Assembly (NCBI GenBank): GCA_964007475.1
Contig: OZ023273.1
Coordinates: 121,877,812 to 121,941,811 of the forward strand
DNA from: Hybos culiciformis
Lineage: Eukaryota > Arthropoda > Insecta > Diptera > Hybotidae
Reading direction: 5' to 3'
DNA: 64,000 nucleotides
Shown: positions 9,972-22,825 of the stretch, piece by piece
Layout of the letters: each line of letters starts with the position of its first letter
Numbering within the stretch: position 1 is the stretch's first letter
Made by a program: the position numbers and the translations under genes
Notes under the pieces: generated by a model
What the model was told of the DNA's origin: nothing
Seen by the model: the letters and a program-made list of their open reading frames with translations, nothing else
Databases searched by the model: none

Positions 9972-12900
9972 ATAGACAGCTCAGAAAGAAGTGAGCTTTC
10001 AAATTGCCAGCTCAATTAAATAAAATATGGGCTTTAGAACGCTTAACCATAAATTAGTAAAGGCAGACGACTCTGCCTAAACTTAAACCAGTTAACTACA
10101 TAAATACTCTGGTTATATTAAAAATTCCTTGAAATAATTCGAATCGCAAAAAAAATTTGAATTTTTGTATTTTGTTCTTTAAAAACTTATAAAATTTATA
10201 AATAAAGAATATTTTATTCGTAAAGATGAATTTTAAATTCTTCAATAAAATAGTTCTTTAGAAGAAATTTTGCAAAGTTAATTCAATCAAATATTAAAAA
10301 CTATAATTTATCATTTAATTTTAAGGATTTTTGAGAATTACGAATATTATTATATGATTGGATTTCTAACACATGTAATTGAGATAAACGTTTTCTCGCG
10401 TGTGGAATGCTTACAATAAATTGAATAAAAGGTTTTCAATATTATTCAAGAATCCAAATATTTTTAAATTATAGAAATTAGTTAAACGTTTTGCGAAAAA
10501 ATCTTCAATTTTCTATAATCAATAATTTTGTGGAATTCCTTCTAATAAACCAATTACAATATTTCCCTTAAATTATAGGGTATAGCGATATATTATATTG
10601 ATCTCTTTTATGTGTAACACACTTCACTTTGGTTATGCTATTCTTATTTGTTATCTGAGTCGGCGGCGAATTATAAAAATGTAATTTTCACCTTCAAATT
10701 TATGTATATTAAAAAATATACAGTATAACAAAGCGTGAGCATGTCCTTCAAATCCTGCACGTTTAGACGAAAATATTTTAGCAGTCCACTTTGTTGGTAG
10801 GGATATTGTATTATTAACAATTTTCTTTACATATTACAAGTGATAAGATGAGATTATAATTAAATATAAAATTATACTCGTTGAAAAGGATTGATCCGGC
10901 TCTAACCAAACTTTTGAATCAATATGCTAATTGGTAACATTTTTTTTTATTGCGATCTATTAGGCAAGTTGTTATATTCAAAGACATTTTATCAATTTTT
11001 AGATTACCTAATGTTTTGCCATATGCAATTTACTTTCATTTCAATTGAAATAACCTAAATACCGATTAAATTGCAACTACTAATTACAATTTATGAATTA
11101 TTAAATAATATTCAAGAATATTATTTAATATAATATTACAAAAAAAAAATAAGTACGCAATGCTGCACTGTCAAATTTTTATATTTTCTATTTAAACAAA
11201 ATTATAAATTAATTTATATGTTCAGATAACTATAATTATTTTTTATTTTTAAAACAGCAAAAATTTAGTACAAAGGGACAAATTGGCTTAGCCAGCTAGA
11301 TTTTATATAGTGCAAAATAATTTATTATTTTTATGTAATTCTTTACTATATAAGTAATATATTTATTTGAGGTAAATTTAGCTATTTCCATGACGTGTAT
11401 AAAACCAAATCAACGTAACTAAAAAAATTAATCTGAGTATTTGTATAATGACTAAATAACCAAATTTTGATATCTTAATTTTTTTTATAGAGATTACCAT
11501 GCCAATGTTTATTACATTTTAATAAACATTGTAAATCTTCACAAATTTCAAAATAATTCCTCAACAATCGAGATGAAAAAGGTTTAATATATGCGGCTTT
11601 AATAATATTTTCTACATTCGTTTGGGATTTTAATATTTATTTATAATTTCGACTTAAATGTTAAATTCGAAACTAAAATTTTTGTACATACATAATAACA
11701 CATTTTACAAAAAATAAGCGAATTATTTTGATATATGTAAAAGGCGGTAACAAATCAATTAATCAACCAAAAAAACGCATAAAAAGATATACGTAGAAAC
11801 TGCCTAAAGAATAAAACCAGTTGAATTAAAAAAAAAAATTAGATTACTGTTTTTGTGGTTGAGGACATTTCAATTAAAATGATACCTATTTTTTCACGCT
11901 AATACAAAAAATATCGATTTAAATTGGTTTTCAATTTCTGTAAATAGCCACAAAGCATAAATTTTTCTTGTTTTATTTGCAAAAAATAAAAAAAAATAAT
12001 ATCCAAATCAAAAGTCTGTTATTTTATTCTTGTACAAGTTATATTGAATCAATGAAAAATCTATCAGTTATGTACTTCAGTAGTACCGATATTGCAACAA
12101 AAACTAACCAAGTTATCTTGAAGACTATTATTTATGTTTTAATAGTGATAATCTTTGCTTTTAACTTGTGGGCATAAATAAGATATGAAATATGAACATT
12201 TCTAGTGGAAACACCTAAACATGAAATAGAGAAAATGGGTTATTTCAATACAGCTTCTTAATATTTATAAATAATCGTTGAAATATCATTGTAATAAAAA
12301 AAACTATGTAACCAGTAGTATTATGTTAGAGTAGAGTGCTGTAATAGACTTCACCACAAACATTCTAGTTCATTTAATAATAAAACATTCAATAATACCT
12401 ATTTATTAAACATTGAACAATTATTAATAACCAGAAATATTATTTTATGAACAATTTTGTGCTTCAAACTTAGCTTTAAGAGCAACTAAATTGCATATAT
12501 ATTAATTAATACTATATTATACGATAAATCTGAAGCAAAAATTTGTGATAAAAGTGTTAAAAAATTTAAGAGTTTCGATTTTGAAAAAATTATTATAAGG
12601 ATGCCAACTTAAAGAAACTGAAAAAAGAACTAGATAAGATATATACATATTTAATTGACAACAAAAAGTTCAACTTTTCATCAGAAGTTATTTGATATTA
12701 TTTTATAGAACTTGATACTTTTATGAAATATTTTTAAAAATTAAATTTTTTTGTTCCTTTATTTTTATTTAATTGAAAAATTATTAATTCGAATTCTGAT
12801 GGTAAAAAAAAAATTATTAAGAAATTTTCATATATAGGAAATTTGATCTTGATCTGCGCTTTCGATTTTACAAAAATAATAAAGTAAAAAAAAAAAATCG

Positions 12901-13801
12901 ACACACTATACATGTGTATATGTATATTTACATATGTACATATTTATGTTTATATATATATTTTTGATGTTGGTACCGTTATGATTTTTGTTCAAGAAAA
13001 TTTAATCATGTGTGATTCGGCCACCCAAACTAGCTGTTTATTGCTGTTAAGTTACAGTGAAACTTTTTTTCCCAAAATTTATTTTCTGAAAAAAAAAAAA
13101 AAACATTTAAACCAAAGTGTTAGAGCATAATCTATCAATATTCAAGATATTATCATATGATTTATGGATTTTCTGTATTTATGTACTTAAGTATAGTGTA
13201 CTTGCACATTATAATGTTCTATTCGAATATAAAATAGTACATTTATTTTATATTAAGAGGGAATAAATTTATAAGAAAACTACATTCCTATACAATATAG
13301 GAACGATTAATTGATTGTTGAAGTGCGATAGCATAATACCTTAGTAAAAATTACTAACTCTTTAATTCAATTTATTCATTCTAAATTAATATTATTTTTG
13401 ACCATAATTATTTTGTGACAAAGTAAACTGGTCCTTGAAGTGTCAAAGAAAATTAAAAATCATATTTGAAATTGAATTAATAAATTATGTCTCATTTTAA
13501 GTTATATAATCCAATTTTAGCGAAAATTTTAGAAATTAATTGCGAATTAAAATCGTTCTATTGAAAATTTGTTTATTAATTATAACGATTACGTTACAAA
13601 TCACGATGAAAAAATATGTTCAATATCATATCCTTGTTGAAATTAAAGGATATACTTTTATATAATGCATAGAGTTCTTCGTTTTATACCGGTATTAATG
13701 ATTGTTTAACAAAAATATGAATTTGAGTGAAATAATCCTTATTGTTATGTATCATTTGAAATTTACAAACAAAAAAATGAAAAATAAAAACCACAAAAAG
13801 T
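9972..13801. other. AT-rich gene-free DNA
   Basis: No supportable gene. A small hairpin (AGGCAGA, CGAC loop, TCTGCCT) lies at 10061-10078. The phrase CTGCCTAAA...AACCAGTT that begins in its right arm recurs at about 11800-11830, so these may be two pieces of one dispersed repeat. TATG/TACATA microsatellite sequence lies near 12905-12960. The rest is A/T runs. The open frames at 11968-12177 and 12912-13130 are short and not credible. Confidence 0.7.
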
Positions 13802-13982
13802 AATGATTGCGCAAAAAATCCCACATATTAAAAAACTAATATATTTCTTTAATTTTTTTTTCTTTTTTCATATTTTATTTTTTTAAGTAGTAGCATCTGT
13901 CGAATTATGATTTATGCGCACCATAAACGTTCTACACAAAGCATCAATTCATCCTTCCTGAAAGTACGTTTGCGCAATCATT
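13802..13982. repeat. 14-bp perfect inverted repeat bounding 181 bp
   Basis: AATGATTGCGCAAA at 13802-13815 is the exact reverse complement of 13969-13982. It could be a small MITE remnant, but the termini are short and no target duplication is clear. A short open frame with ATG at about 13897 lies inside. Confidence 0.3.
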
Positions 13983-14071
13983 GTTTTTCTTAGTTTCCCC
14001 TTAATTATTGATAGTAAACTCTGTTAAAGGCGAATAATGATTTTAAAACAGCGCAGCGTTAAGAGGTCTAA

Positions 14072-14308
14072 ATTACGTTTATATATATTAAAAGTATAAA
14101 AATTAAAATCGTTGAGTTTCTTCTTGGGCTCCCTTCGCTGGTCTTTTTCAACCTCGCAGACCCACGATACATATTAGGCAATGTTGATTATTATCTGGTC
14201 TTCCTTTTATTCTATACTTTCGGTCTGGTTAAAATAGAACGCCAATTACAAAGTTGTTTCTTAAAAAAAACTAAAATTCAACTTGCTGTGCTATTATTAT
14301 TGAATTAA
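14072..14308 (+). other. 78-codon open frame without ATG
   Basis: Open from after TAA at 14069-14071 to TAA at 14306-14308. Residues about 15-31 read VEFLLGLPSLVFFNLAD, and a second hydrophobic block (about 41-51) is followed by KIERQLQ. The middle has more G+C than the flanks. There is no start codon and no recognised motif. It would have to be an internal exon, a transposon relic or chance. A 45-bp tandem duplication begins 14 bases after the stop. Confidence 0.12.
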
Positions 14309-14321
14309 AAAACTTGGGCAG

Positions 14322-14411
14322 GTCAATTTCTCTATAGATGTTGATATTGAGAACGATCTGCTACATGTCAATTTCTCTATAGATGTTGATATTGAAAACG
14401 ATCTGCTACAT
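14322..14411. repeat. 45-bp tandem duplication
   Basis: GTCAATTTCTCTATAGATGT... to ...GATCTGCTACAT occurs twice head to tail (14322-14366 and 14367-14411), with a single difference (TTGAGAACG against TTGAAAACG). This is a recent local duplication. Confidence 0.9.
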
Positions 14412-17400
14412 AAACAAATTAAGGCATAGCCTAATGATATTTATGCAAAAACTATTTCATTAGTCACATATTTTTCTTTAAGCCCTTATCAATTTTCAAA
14501 ATTGTATCCTTTTTATCCTTTTTATAATATGTATTTACTTAAAAAGAAAAAGAGAAGTATGTACGTTTTTTCAAGTATATTATTAGGTCGCACCATTGTT
14601 TAGATTCTTTTTTATATTGGCAAAAAAAAATATGTAATTGTAATTTTTGTAAAAAAAAAAAAACAAAAAATATCGTTACTTTAAAACTAAGGTTAAATTT
14701 TATACTAAGGCCGTACTTGTATATTGTGAAACTATAATCGGCTAAAGAGAAGTAAAAAAATATTTGGCATTAAAATTGAATTCAAACATGGTTTTAATAA
14801 CGGATAACATATGTGATTCTTTTCATTTAATTTTAATAATTTATAGAAATTTCATTCAAGAGGTATTAATGAATTGCTTCATTTAATTTTTTTCAAGTTC
14901 TTATTTAAAAATTTTTGTGATTTTGAAATTAGTAAGAGATTAAATAAAATAAACAATGAAAACAATTGAAAACATTTTGAATTAAGATTAATAAAAAAAT
15001 ATTGTTTCCCACAGGAAAATTTTTATTTTTCAATATTGTAATATAGAATCGAGACTTAAGTAATTTTTAAACTGTATTGGGAAACAACAGGCGGTCTTAT
15101 GAATTAGGAGTTTATTAAAGCTTCAAGATAGTGGTTTTCGATATTTATTTCACAATTTCCCAATTTTATCTCATTCGCCCAATATCGGGATTGTAATTTT
15201 CGAGGTCTCTTCTATAACTGGTATTCTATCATTCTACAATTATAATGTTTCTTGAATGTTTAATTAGATTGTTAGATTTACATAAAGTTAGAAATTAGCA
15301 ATCTTAAATATGGTCTTCCAATTCAAAAGTTCTTCATTCAATAGTAATGAATTTTAATTTTGTACAATGGGTCAGCTAATGTGATGGATTGTATATTGTT
15401 GAAATCAATCTGAAATGATTAAAATTACTTAATCGAAGATTTCATTTTATTCTCACTGTTGGATATTCCATAATAATCATAATACTTAAAAAACATAAAT
15501 TTTCACTTAAAAAAATAATATTTTATTATGTAAAAAATGAACAGAATAAATATAAACCATAAACTGCAAAAATTTTATGTATCGCAAGAGTCTGTTAAAT
15601 CAACATTAAAATCCATCTTCAGTTTTTACTTTTCTTATTTTCATAACACACAAATTTTATTTAACTCGAATAATTCTAATTCCTGTTTAGACGAATAAAA
15701 AATTTACTTAAAATGGGAAAATTATGATCGAAGTAAATTTTGATGATTTGTTATTTACATTATAAGACAAACTTCAGTTGATTTGAAATTAAATATAGCT
15801 ATAAGTTAAATTTTATTTATCCGACCATAAGGCAGTACAGGCGGATTAGTGTATAAAAACTATATTAATGTGTCCAAATATCACAGAACAATCCTTATAA
15901 AACCAAACCACCCATCTAATTTCTATATAATACTACTATCTTTGTCAAAGAATTTGAATGCGTGTATCTTATTTTAAAAACTTTTTGAATCCTTGAAGTT
16001 ACGTTGGTAAAGAAGTTACGTTGATTAAATAATGCAATTGAATGCTTATTTATGTAATGCAAATCACTAAGTATAGAAAAATTAAAATCTTGGTGTAAAA
16101 TACCACATCTTTTTATTAGGTATAAACCATTCATTTAAATATATAAAGAAACAATATATCAGATACAATTTTTTTTCCCTTTGGGCGGTTCTCATCATAA
16201 ATAGTTGGGGGCGCCATTCATTATTTAGAATATAAAAAGAAATGTAAAACATTGCGACAAAACATTTTGCGTGCCAAAATGCAATGAAAAGGTGACCTAC
16301 GATTGAACAGAATGTATTAAAAAACCCTTGATGTCACATTACATGTTTTGATAATTCACCGCATGTGGTTTGTTAATGTGAAATATATGGCGAACTCAAA
16401 ATTTAATAAATAGAAAATTAAATAAAAAAAAAATAAATAAATACCTAAACAACGACTGTAAAGAATCAATATGAAAATTAATTCATACAATAATATCCAA
16501 GTTTTAATAATAGAATATAATAAAAAGACGTTGAAAAAGATGCTGAAATATCAATATCTTTCTATTTAATTTTATGTGTTTTGATTTGAAGTATACAAAT
16601 TTTGATGTGAAAAAATTCATTTATCAGATTTGATTAATTTTTTTTGTATTTAGGTTCCAATTAATATAAAATATACCTACTTAGTTTTTAAGTTTTTTAC
16701 ATAATAATGAATAAACGAATTAAGATATGAAATAGAGGAATAGTAATTTCAGTACAATGTTTAATTTTAATAATGTTTCAGCAAATTGGTAATATTTTTT
16801 TTTAAATACAAGAACAAGAGTCAAAAATAAATAAATAACTTCACGGTGATTTTCGCTGGCTCCGTAACAGAATTATCTATTTTAATATTATGGGTAGTAA
16901 ACATTTAATTCAAATGTCATTAGTGAAATAATATTACAGAACATATACACATAATTTCCTTTCAAAAGAAAAGTCATCGTTTGATAATTCATCTTTATTT
17001 GGCATTTTTATTAAAAAAAATAAGATTTTTTAAGGTAATAAAAAAAATAAAATTAAAGGTGTGCCAAGCAAAAAAAAAAAATTCGAAATATATATTTGGG
17101 TTAAATTTTATTTTTATTTAATAGAATTGTAATCAATTTTATTCAGTTCTTTTCTGTTTTGAAAAAGTCTTCCATGTGTTCTATTTTAAAAAATAGAATA
17201 ATATTGAAAAAGGATAACTAGTATATTCAAAAGGATAGTCGTTACAAGTTTGTTTAATAATAATGAAATACAATTATATAACACAAAGAAAAAATTATGA
17301 TTTTACATACCTTACTTAATAAAAAACTATAATCTTAGATTTCGCATAGATTTGTTTTCATTCAAGGACCACCCGTTAGTTCTTATTTAAGATAGCATAA

Positions 17401-18758
17401 CATAATCGTAAGCTTCATTTTAGAGTTTTTAACTTGTTTAATTAATTGTTGATTTAAGTTTTCTTTATTTCGTTAGATTTAGAAGATTATTAATAACAGA
17501 ATTGACAACATGGGAGTTTTGGTAAAGTTAAACGGTTATTTTGTTGGCGTAATAAATACATTCCATTGATACAATGGAGTATTGAGCTTGATATGTGAGC
17601 TCATGTACATTTAGTAATCTCAAAGGAAATATGATAATATCCGCATTAGAACGAACAGAACAAACTGTAATTATTTTACATTTGAATAGTTAGTTTCTTA
17701 TTCTTATTTGAATAGTGAAAGAAGAAAAAACGCTGTTATCTTTTAAGTTTTTTTTTTTTAATTTATTTCATTATGTGTTTGATCAGGAAATAACTACTAA
17801 AGTGTAAATAATGTGATTTTTATAATAAAACAATGCAGTAGCAGCAGTTCATTCTAAACACTATACAAATACCAACTTTTCATATGTATATTTTGTTTTC
17901 ATTGCAAGAATTTTTATTTTGTATATACCTACATTTGATTGTAAGGCGTTTATTTTCCTCGTATCTCAAAAAACGAAATGATTGCACTTTAAAACCATTA
18001 AATATGAAATCAGTTCAATAATAAGTATACAACATAAAAGCAAATTTAAAATGCATAAAAATTTGTTTTGAAAATATTTTGTTTTATTTGTTGACCATTA
18101 ATGAAATACATAATTCAATTCTTCCTGGTAAATAATTTTATAATTCTAAGATCCTTGTAAGAGATTTCTATTTAATTCAATAATAAATGCGGTAAATAAC
18201 TATAATGTAGTTTAAAGAACTAAAAAAACATACAACTGGCGCAAAGGTCGACGTTTAATCTTTTTTTTTTTAATAGTTTAGTCCTGAAATTTTTAATTTA
18301 GAACAAAAAAATTATGTCTACATAGAACGCAATCAATGTCTTTTTTATTTTTCGAAGTGTTATAAGCGCATCTTTCAAAATTAACAAAGTTTTTGTAAAC
18401 ATATTCAGTATATTCTATTAATTATTGTAAATGATAATACACTATTATTTAATACAATGCGTATCCGCACTTTTAGATAAATTCTGCTGAGGCTTTAAAT
18501 CATAACTCAATTTTCATAAACACATCTTGTTAGTCGGGAAAAGTTCTTTATTCCAAAACAAAAGTTTAATAACATCTCCGTTCTCACCTTTAATTTACAA
18601 ATGAGCCAAACTACTTCATTTTATTAATTTTTTTTTTGTTAGGAAATTTATTAATAGTGTATAAATCAGAGAGATCGTATTAAAATAACGTTTTGACAAA
18701 ATTAAAATTGATTTTTTGTTATAAAGGTTTAAAGTAGGTTTACATGTATATAAGAACA
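14412..18758. other. AT-rich gene-free DNA
   Basis: A/T-rich sequence with no supportable gene. A less AT-rich patch at 16170-16330 contains GGGGGCGCCATTC. The open frame at 15916-16134 (minus) has no recognisable domain and is probably chance. Confidence 0.7.
16207..16219 (-). promoter_or_regulatory. CTCF-like motif (GAATGGCGCCCCC on minus)
   Basis: The reverse complement reads GAATGGCGCCCCC, sharing TGGCGCC with the sites at 1443-1454 and 30283-30293. Motif likeness only. Confidence 0.2.
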
Positions 18759-18766
18759 TAAAGAAA
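18759..18766. repeat. left target-site duplication of foldback element 2
   Basis: TAAAGAAA precedes the GGGGGTTGG terminus and recurs at 19139-19146. Confidence 0.8.
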
Positions 18767-19138
18767 GGGGGTTGGACATGTGTCCGCGGGACATTTGTCC
18801 GCGATTTGTTTTTGTATCGCGGACATAAAAATGACATTTGTCCGCGATTCGAAATGTCTTTTGTCCGCCGCGGACAAATGACATTTTCCAAAATGTCATT
18901 TGTCCGCGATTAAAATTAATCGCGGACAAATAACATTTTGCAAAATGACATTTGTCCGCTAAAGTTAGAAAATTCAAAATGTCATTTGTCCGCTAATTTT
19001 GAGACATTTGTCCGCGGCGCACAAATGACATTTTACAATCGCGGACAAATGACATTTTGCAAAATGACATTTGTCCGCGAAGTTTTCCATACAAATTTCA
19101 TCGCGGACAAATGTCCCGCGGACAAATGTCACGGCACC
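18767..19138. mobile_element. foldback-like element, copy 2 (372 bp, inverted)
   Basis: It starts GGGGGTTGGACATGTGTCC and ends GACAAATGTCACGGCACC, so its left end is the reverse complement of the right end of copy 1 and vice versa. The subterminal blocks match copy 1: the ATTTGTTTTTGTATCGCGGACAT block at one end and GAAGTTTTCCATACAAATTT at the other. It lacks the tandem array and GC core, so it is a short deletion derivative or a simpler ancestral form. The open frames at 18616-19352 on both strands are repeat artefacts. Confidence 0.85.
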
Positions 19139-19146
19139 TAAAGAAA
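19139..19146. repeat. right target-site duplication of foldback element 2
   Basis: TAAAGAAA follows the terminal GGCACC and matches 18759-18766 exactly. The ninth base differs (G on the left if counted, C on the right). Confidence 0.8.
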
Positions 19147-20128
19147 CATGCCGGCGTTATGTACAGTGAAGATAAAAATTTACGCTTATTAAAATCGTTG
19201 ACTACTGCATGACACTTGACTTTGTTTTTTTTTTGTTTGCTAAAAATTACTTTAATAATCGAATATTTTATTATTATATAGTATTCTAATCTAAGTAACG
19301 ACCAAGATTTGCCACAATTATGCTTATTTGAATTGTGTTTCGTTGTCTTCACAATTGTGCAGTATAAAAATAATAACTAAAATTAACTTCTAATAACGTT
19401 ATATATGAATATTTTATATTAAGAAACCTTAATGTTCAGAAATTAAAACCTTTTTATTTTTGCAGATTAATTTCTTATCAAAAATGTTGAAACAAATGAA
19501 ATATAAAATAGCCGAGGAGTTTCTACCTTTTTGATTTTAAATGTTGCTATAGATTATGTATATTATATGTTTTCTATATATTCGCTGTCTGGTAATTTAA
19601 TAAAATGAATATTTATTTATGGTGTTACATTCTGGTATTTATATTTCATTTACTCATGTCCATTCAGGTGGTTATCAGTTAGAATTGAATTTTCTTGTAT
19701 GCAAGTTAGTATTTAACTCTTAAAAAAGAGATAAGAATTAAACCACCATCATGTTGTTCCTAAATGAATTGAAACTCATCTTGTTTGTTGTATATACATT
19801 TTAAATATTTTAAAGTAGTTTTTTAAAGATATGTTTTCATATTATACTTTGCTGAAACGATATAGTAAAATAATTTTTTTTTTTTGTAACGATTATCTAA
19901 AATATTTTATAAAAATTTAGGCATTAAATTTATTTTAAGAAGTTAAATATAAATTCTAAAAAAATACTTAACTTATTTCAAAATGTTAATAAAATTTATT
20001 TACCGTTGAAATGGGTAAAAATTAGTTTTATAAATTTTTAAGTTGTACAGCTAGAATACTATAATTAATTTATCGGAATTTCACCCACGCATTTCGTACG
20101 CTATGTTTAATTTTGTCAAGCTTGCTTA
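19147..20128. other. AT-rich gene-free DNA
   Basis: No supportable gene. A good acceptor-like signal (TTTTTATTTTTGCAG) ends at 19465. It leads into a 22-codon frame ending FLPF-stop, too short to call. Confidence 0.65.
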
Positions 20129-20368
20129 AGTACGCCTTAGACCTTGGACGAAAATAAAAACGAAAAAACTTTTTTTCGCCAATAACCTTTTAAATATGAA
20201 AAGTTTTGTCCGGAAATTTTGTCAATCGATAATAGATAAATTAATTAAATTAACTAATAATTTACATTATTAAAAACAAAATTCACGGTTAAAATTTTGA
20301 ATTTGAACGAAATGAAAATTAAGGCCAAAAATGTTTTTTTCGATTTTTTCGGAGGTCTAAAACGTGCT
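20129..20368. mobile_element. decayed foldback/MITE-like inverted repeat
   Basis: AGTACGCCTTAGACCT near the left end pairs with the reverse complement of AGGTCTAAAACGTGCT near the right. Both arms continue inward into CGAAAAAAC-type sequence with gaps. The ~240-bp interval has no coding capacity. No target duplication is clear, so this is a decayed element at best. Confidence 0.35.
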
Positions 20369-20519
20369 TTAGTTTCGAAATAAACCTATGTACAATTTTT
20401 GTACATAAATAGCTAAAATAGATTTTGATTCGTCTTATTAACCATGAATTTTATGGTTGCAAAATAGGTTGACGAATAGGCTGACACATAAAATTGTTTG
20501 TTGAAAACTTCTTTTGTGA

Positions 20520-20678
20520 GAGCAGGTACGTAAAAAAATATATAACGCTGCAGTACACCTCCATAGATGCGATCTTCAGAAAATATTACGGTCGGCGTTC
20601 GATCACAGAACTATATTTCCTACTTTAGTTACCTTACCACACCATAAACCAATAATAACTGCTAAGCTGTACCGATAG
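20520..20678 (+). other. GC-elevated 52-codon open frame
   Basis: Open from after TGA at 20517-20519 to TAG at 20676-20678. It has mixed composition (contains NAAVHLHRCDLQKILRSAF and later KPIITAKLYR) and higher G+C than the flanks. There is no ATG and no clear acceptor. The minus strand also has a 37-codon frame starting at an ATG over the same bases. It may be a relic of transposon coding sequence or chance. I do not recognise a family. Confidence 0.15.
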
Positions 20679-22763
20679 AACTACAAGATCCCAGAATTCA
20701 AGGAATTCAAGAAATTTAATTTTAGAGTTAATAAAAGTTCGTAAGACATATTTAATTTGCTTTTTTAATAAAAATTTCCTTACGTCTTATATATTCTTAT
20801 TCTTATTACATTCTACGAACGACCAACCCTTAATTCCACGAGCCATAGTGGAATATTGAATGAATAGAAAATATGTACAAATTTAATTTAACTTTGATTA
20901 ATCTAAAAGTTTTTTTTCCTATATTACTGTAAGTAAATTATGTTTACTTATTTTTCTTTATTGCTCAATTAACGTGTTGGACCTCACATTATGTTTTGAT
21001 ATTTTCCAAAGGTTGAATTTGAAAAATATCAAAATAAACAAAGTGTTATGATGCGGTTTTTGAAGATAATGATTTCTTAACAAAAATTTTATTTAAATTT
21101 TGGCGCGAAATACTGGCGCTTTTCCATTAAATGTATATATACAAATATATATGTATTTTATCATTTAATGATCAACATTATAGAATTAAAATAGACGCTA
21201 CATTATAGAATTAAAATAGATATTCTCTTTTAAAAGTTTGCAAACAATCTGTTATAATTTTGAATTTATATGAATACTTTTATATTAATTTTATTTTAAG
21301 AATATTATATAGCTAAAGAAACTCACTATTTCGTTTAATAACTTCTAAATTATGTTATATTTTTTTTTATATTTCATTCATTTTTGAAAACGGATTAATT
21401 AATTTGTTGTAGAAATTATTATTGAATTATAAGATTTACTATAAAAGCTGTAAAAATCGTTTGGTAACTAAAATACTAATTCTTTTACTTTTTTCATTGA
21501 TTGCCATTTCGAATTTCTACCGCTTTCAAATAATTATTACAATAATTTAATATAGGTTTTCTTTCTCCTCCCTGAAAAATTGAAAACAAACCAAACGTTA
21601 GATTAAAGAATATATAAATATAACACTTGTCACATTTAAGAATTAAAAAATAAATTTATTATGAACGCAATCTACAAACAAAACTTATGATTATGTTTCA
21701 GTTTTAATTTTATTACAATTTTTCTCATACAATTTTAATGAAATCGTCAAAATATAATAAAATTTTAATTTTTAAAAACAAATTCTTGTATGTTGTCTAA
21801 AAATGTGAGAGTTTTATTGCATTTGTTCGAGATTTTTTATTACAATTTTGTCTCAAAATTTGTTTTGATTTAAGTTGAAGAAATGTGTTTGCAATGTTTA
21901 TGGTTTGTTTATTTTATTTGATGATATTTTTTTTTAAACAGGCTCACACATCATTTTGTTTCATTAAAATAGTCACTCTACAAAAGTCATTCAAGTAGAT
22001 TTTTAATTAATTTCGAGTTTAAATTAAAAATAATGTAGAATTATCTTTTATTTACTTCTTTGAAGCAGGTAGAAATGTTTAATAGAAGAATCGTGAAAAT
22101 GTTAGTTTTTTTATTTTGTGAAGAACTAACCTAGATGTTAGAAGAAAGTAGACGAATTATGGACGTGAGTAAAAAAGATAAATTCAAAATAAAATAAAAT
22201 GGATGGAATATTGACTAATTATTTAATTTATTTGTTAAATATTAGTTGCCAAAATATTAGTACTACTTTTTTATTTACAATTTAGGATTTTGATGATAAA
22301 ATCTGAAAATGTAAAAAAAACGCCAAAATTTAATATTTTTATCATTCACTGAGATATTTTTATAATAAGCAAATAAATTGCGATGAATTTTTTTTTGATA
22401 AAATGGCTTCAGAATCTAATTCTTACATTTATTGATTGTATTATGTTAATGATTTTTACGATTGTTTTAAATTAAAATTGTAAATAAATAAGGTAAAGAT
22501 TCAAGTTAATAATGATTTTTAATATTATTTGGTTATTAAATAATCAGGGTGGTCCAAAAATATGTAGTTCATGGTCTGCATTGGAAAAGGAAAATATAAT
22601 TCTTCTATTAATATTTTATTAAATTTATATAAATAAGATTTGTAATTCATAATCGTGGATCTACGATCATGGGAAATTGAAAATTCTAATTGTAGCGAGA
22701 ATTAAATCAAAAAAATATGGAAATAAATTTAGTGTTATAATCTTATCGTTTAAACTTTTCCAG
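20679..22763. other. AT-rich gene-free DNA with a 25-bp tandem repeat
   Basis: No supportable gene. ACATTATAGAATTAAAATAGACGCT at 21175-21199 repeats from 21200 (about 21 bases of a second copy). The rest is A/T-rich. Confidence 0.7.
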
Positions 22764-22819
22764 GCTCTTCCGACTACAATCAAAACTAAAAACACTTATT
22801 ATAAGCATTTCGATGGTTT
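22764..22819 (+). other. candidate 56-nt exon
   Basis: Bounded by an acceptor-like TTTAAACTTTTCCAG and an exact consensus donor GTAAGT at 22820-22825. The 56 bases are richer in G+C than the flanks and open in two frames (ALPTTIKTKNTYYKHFDG or LFRLQSKLKTLIISISMV). No neighbouring exon was identified. It could be a small exon of a gene with very long introns or a chance pairing of signals. Confidence 0.2.
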
Positions 22820-22825
22820 GTAAGT

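Noticed and set aside
18616..19352. Open frames of 67-91 codons around foldback element 2
   Set aside because: They are readings of the FCKM/DKCH-type repeat peptides on both strands, not genes.
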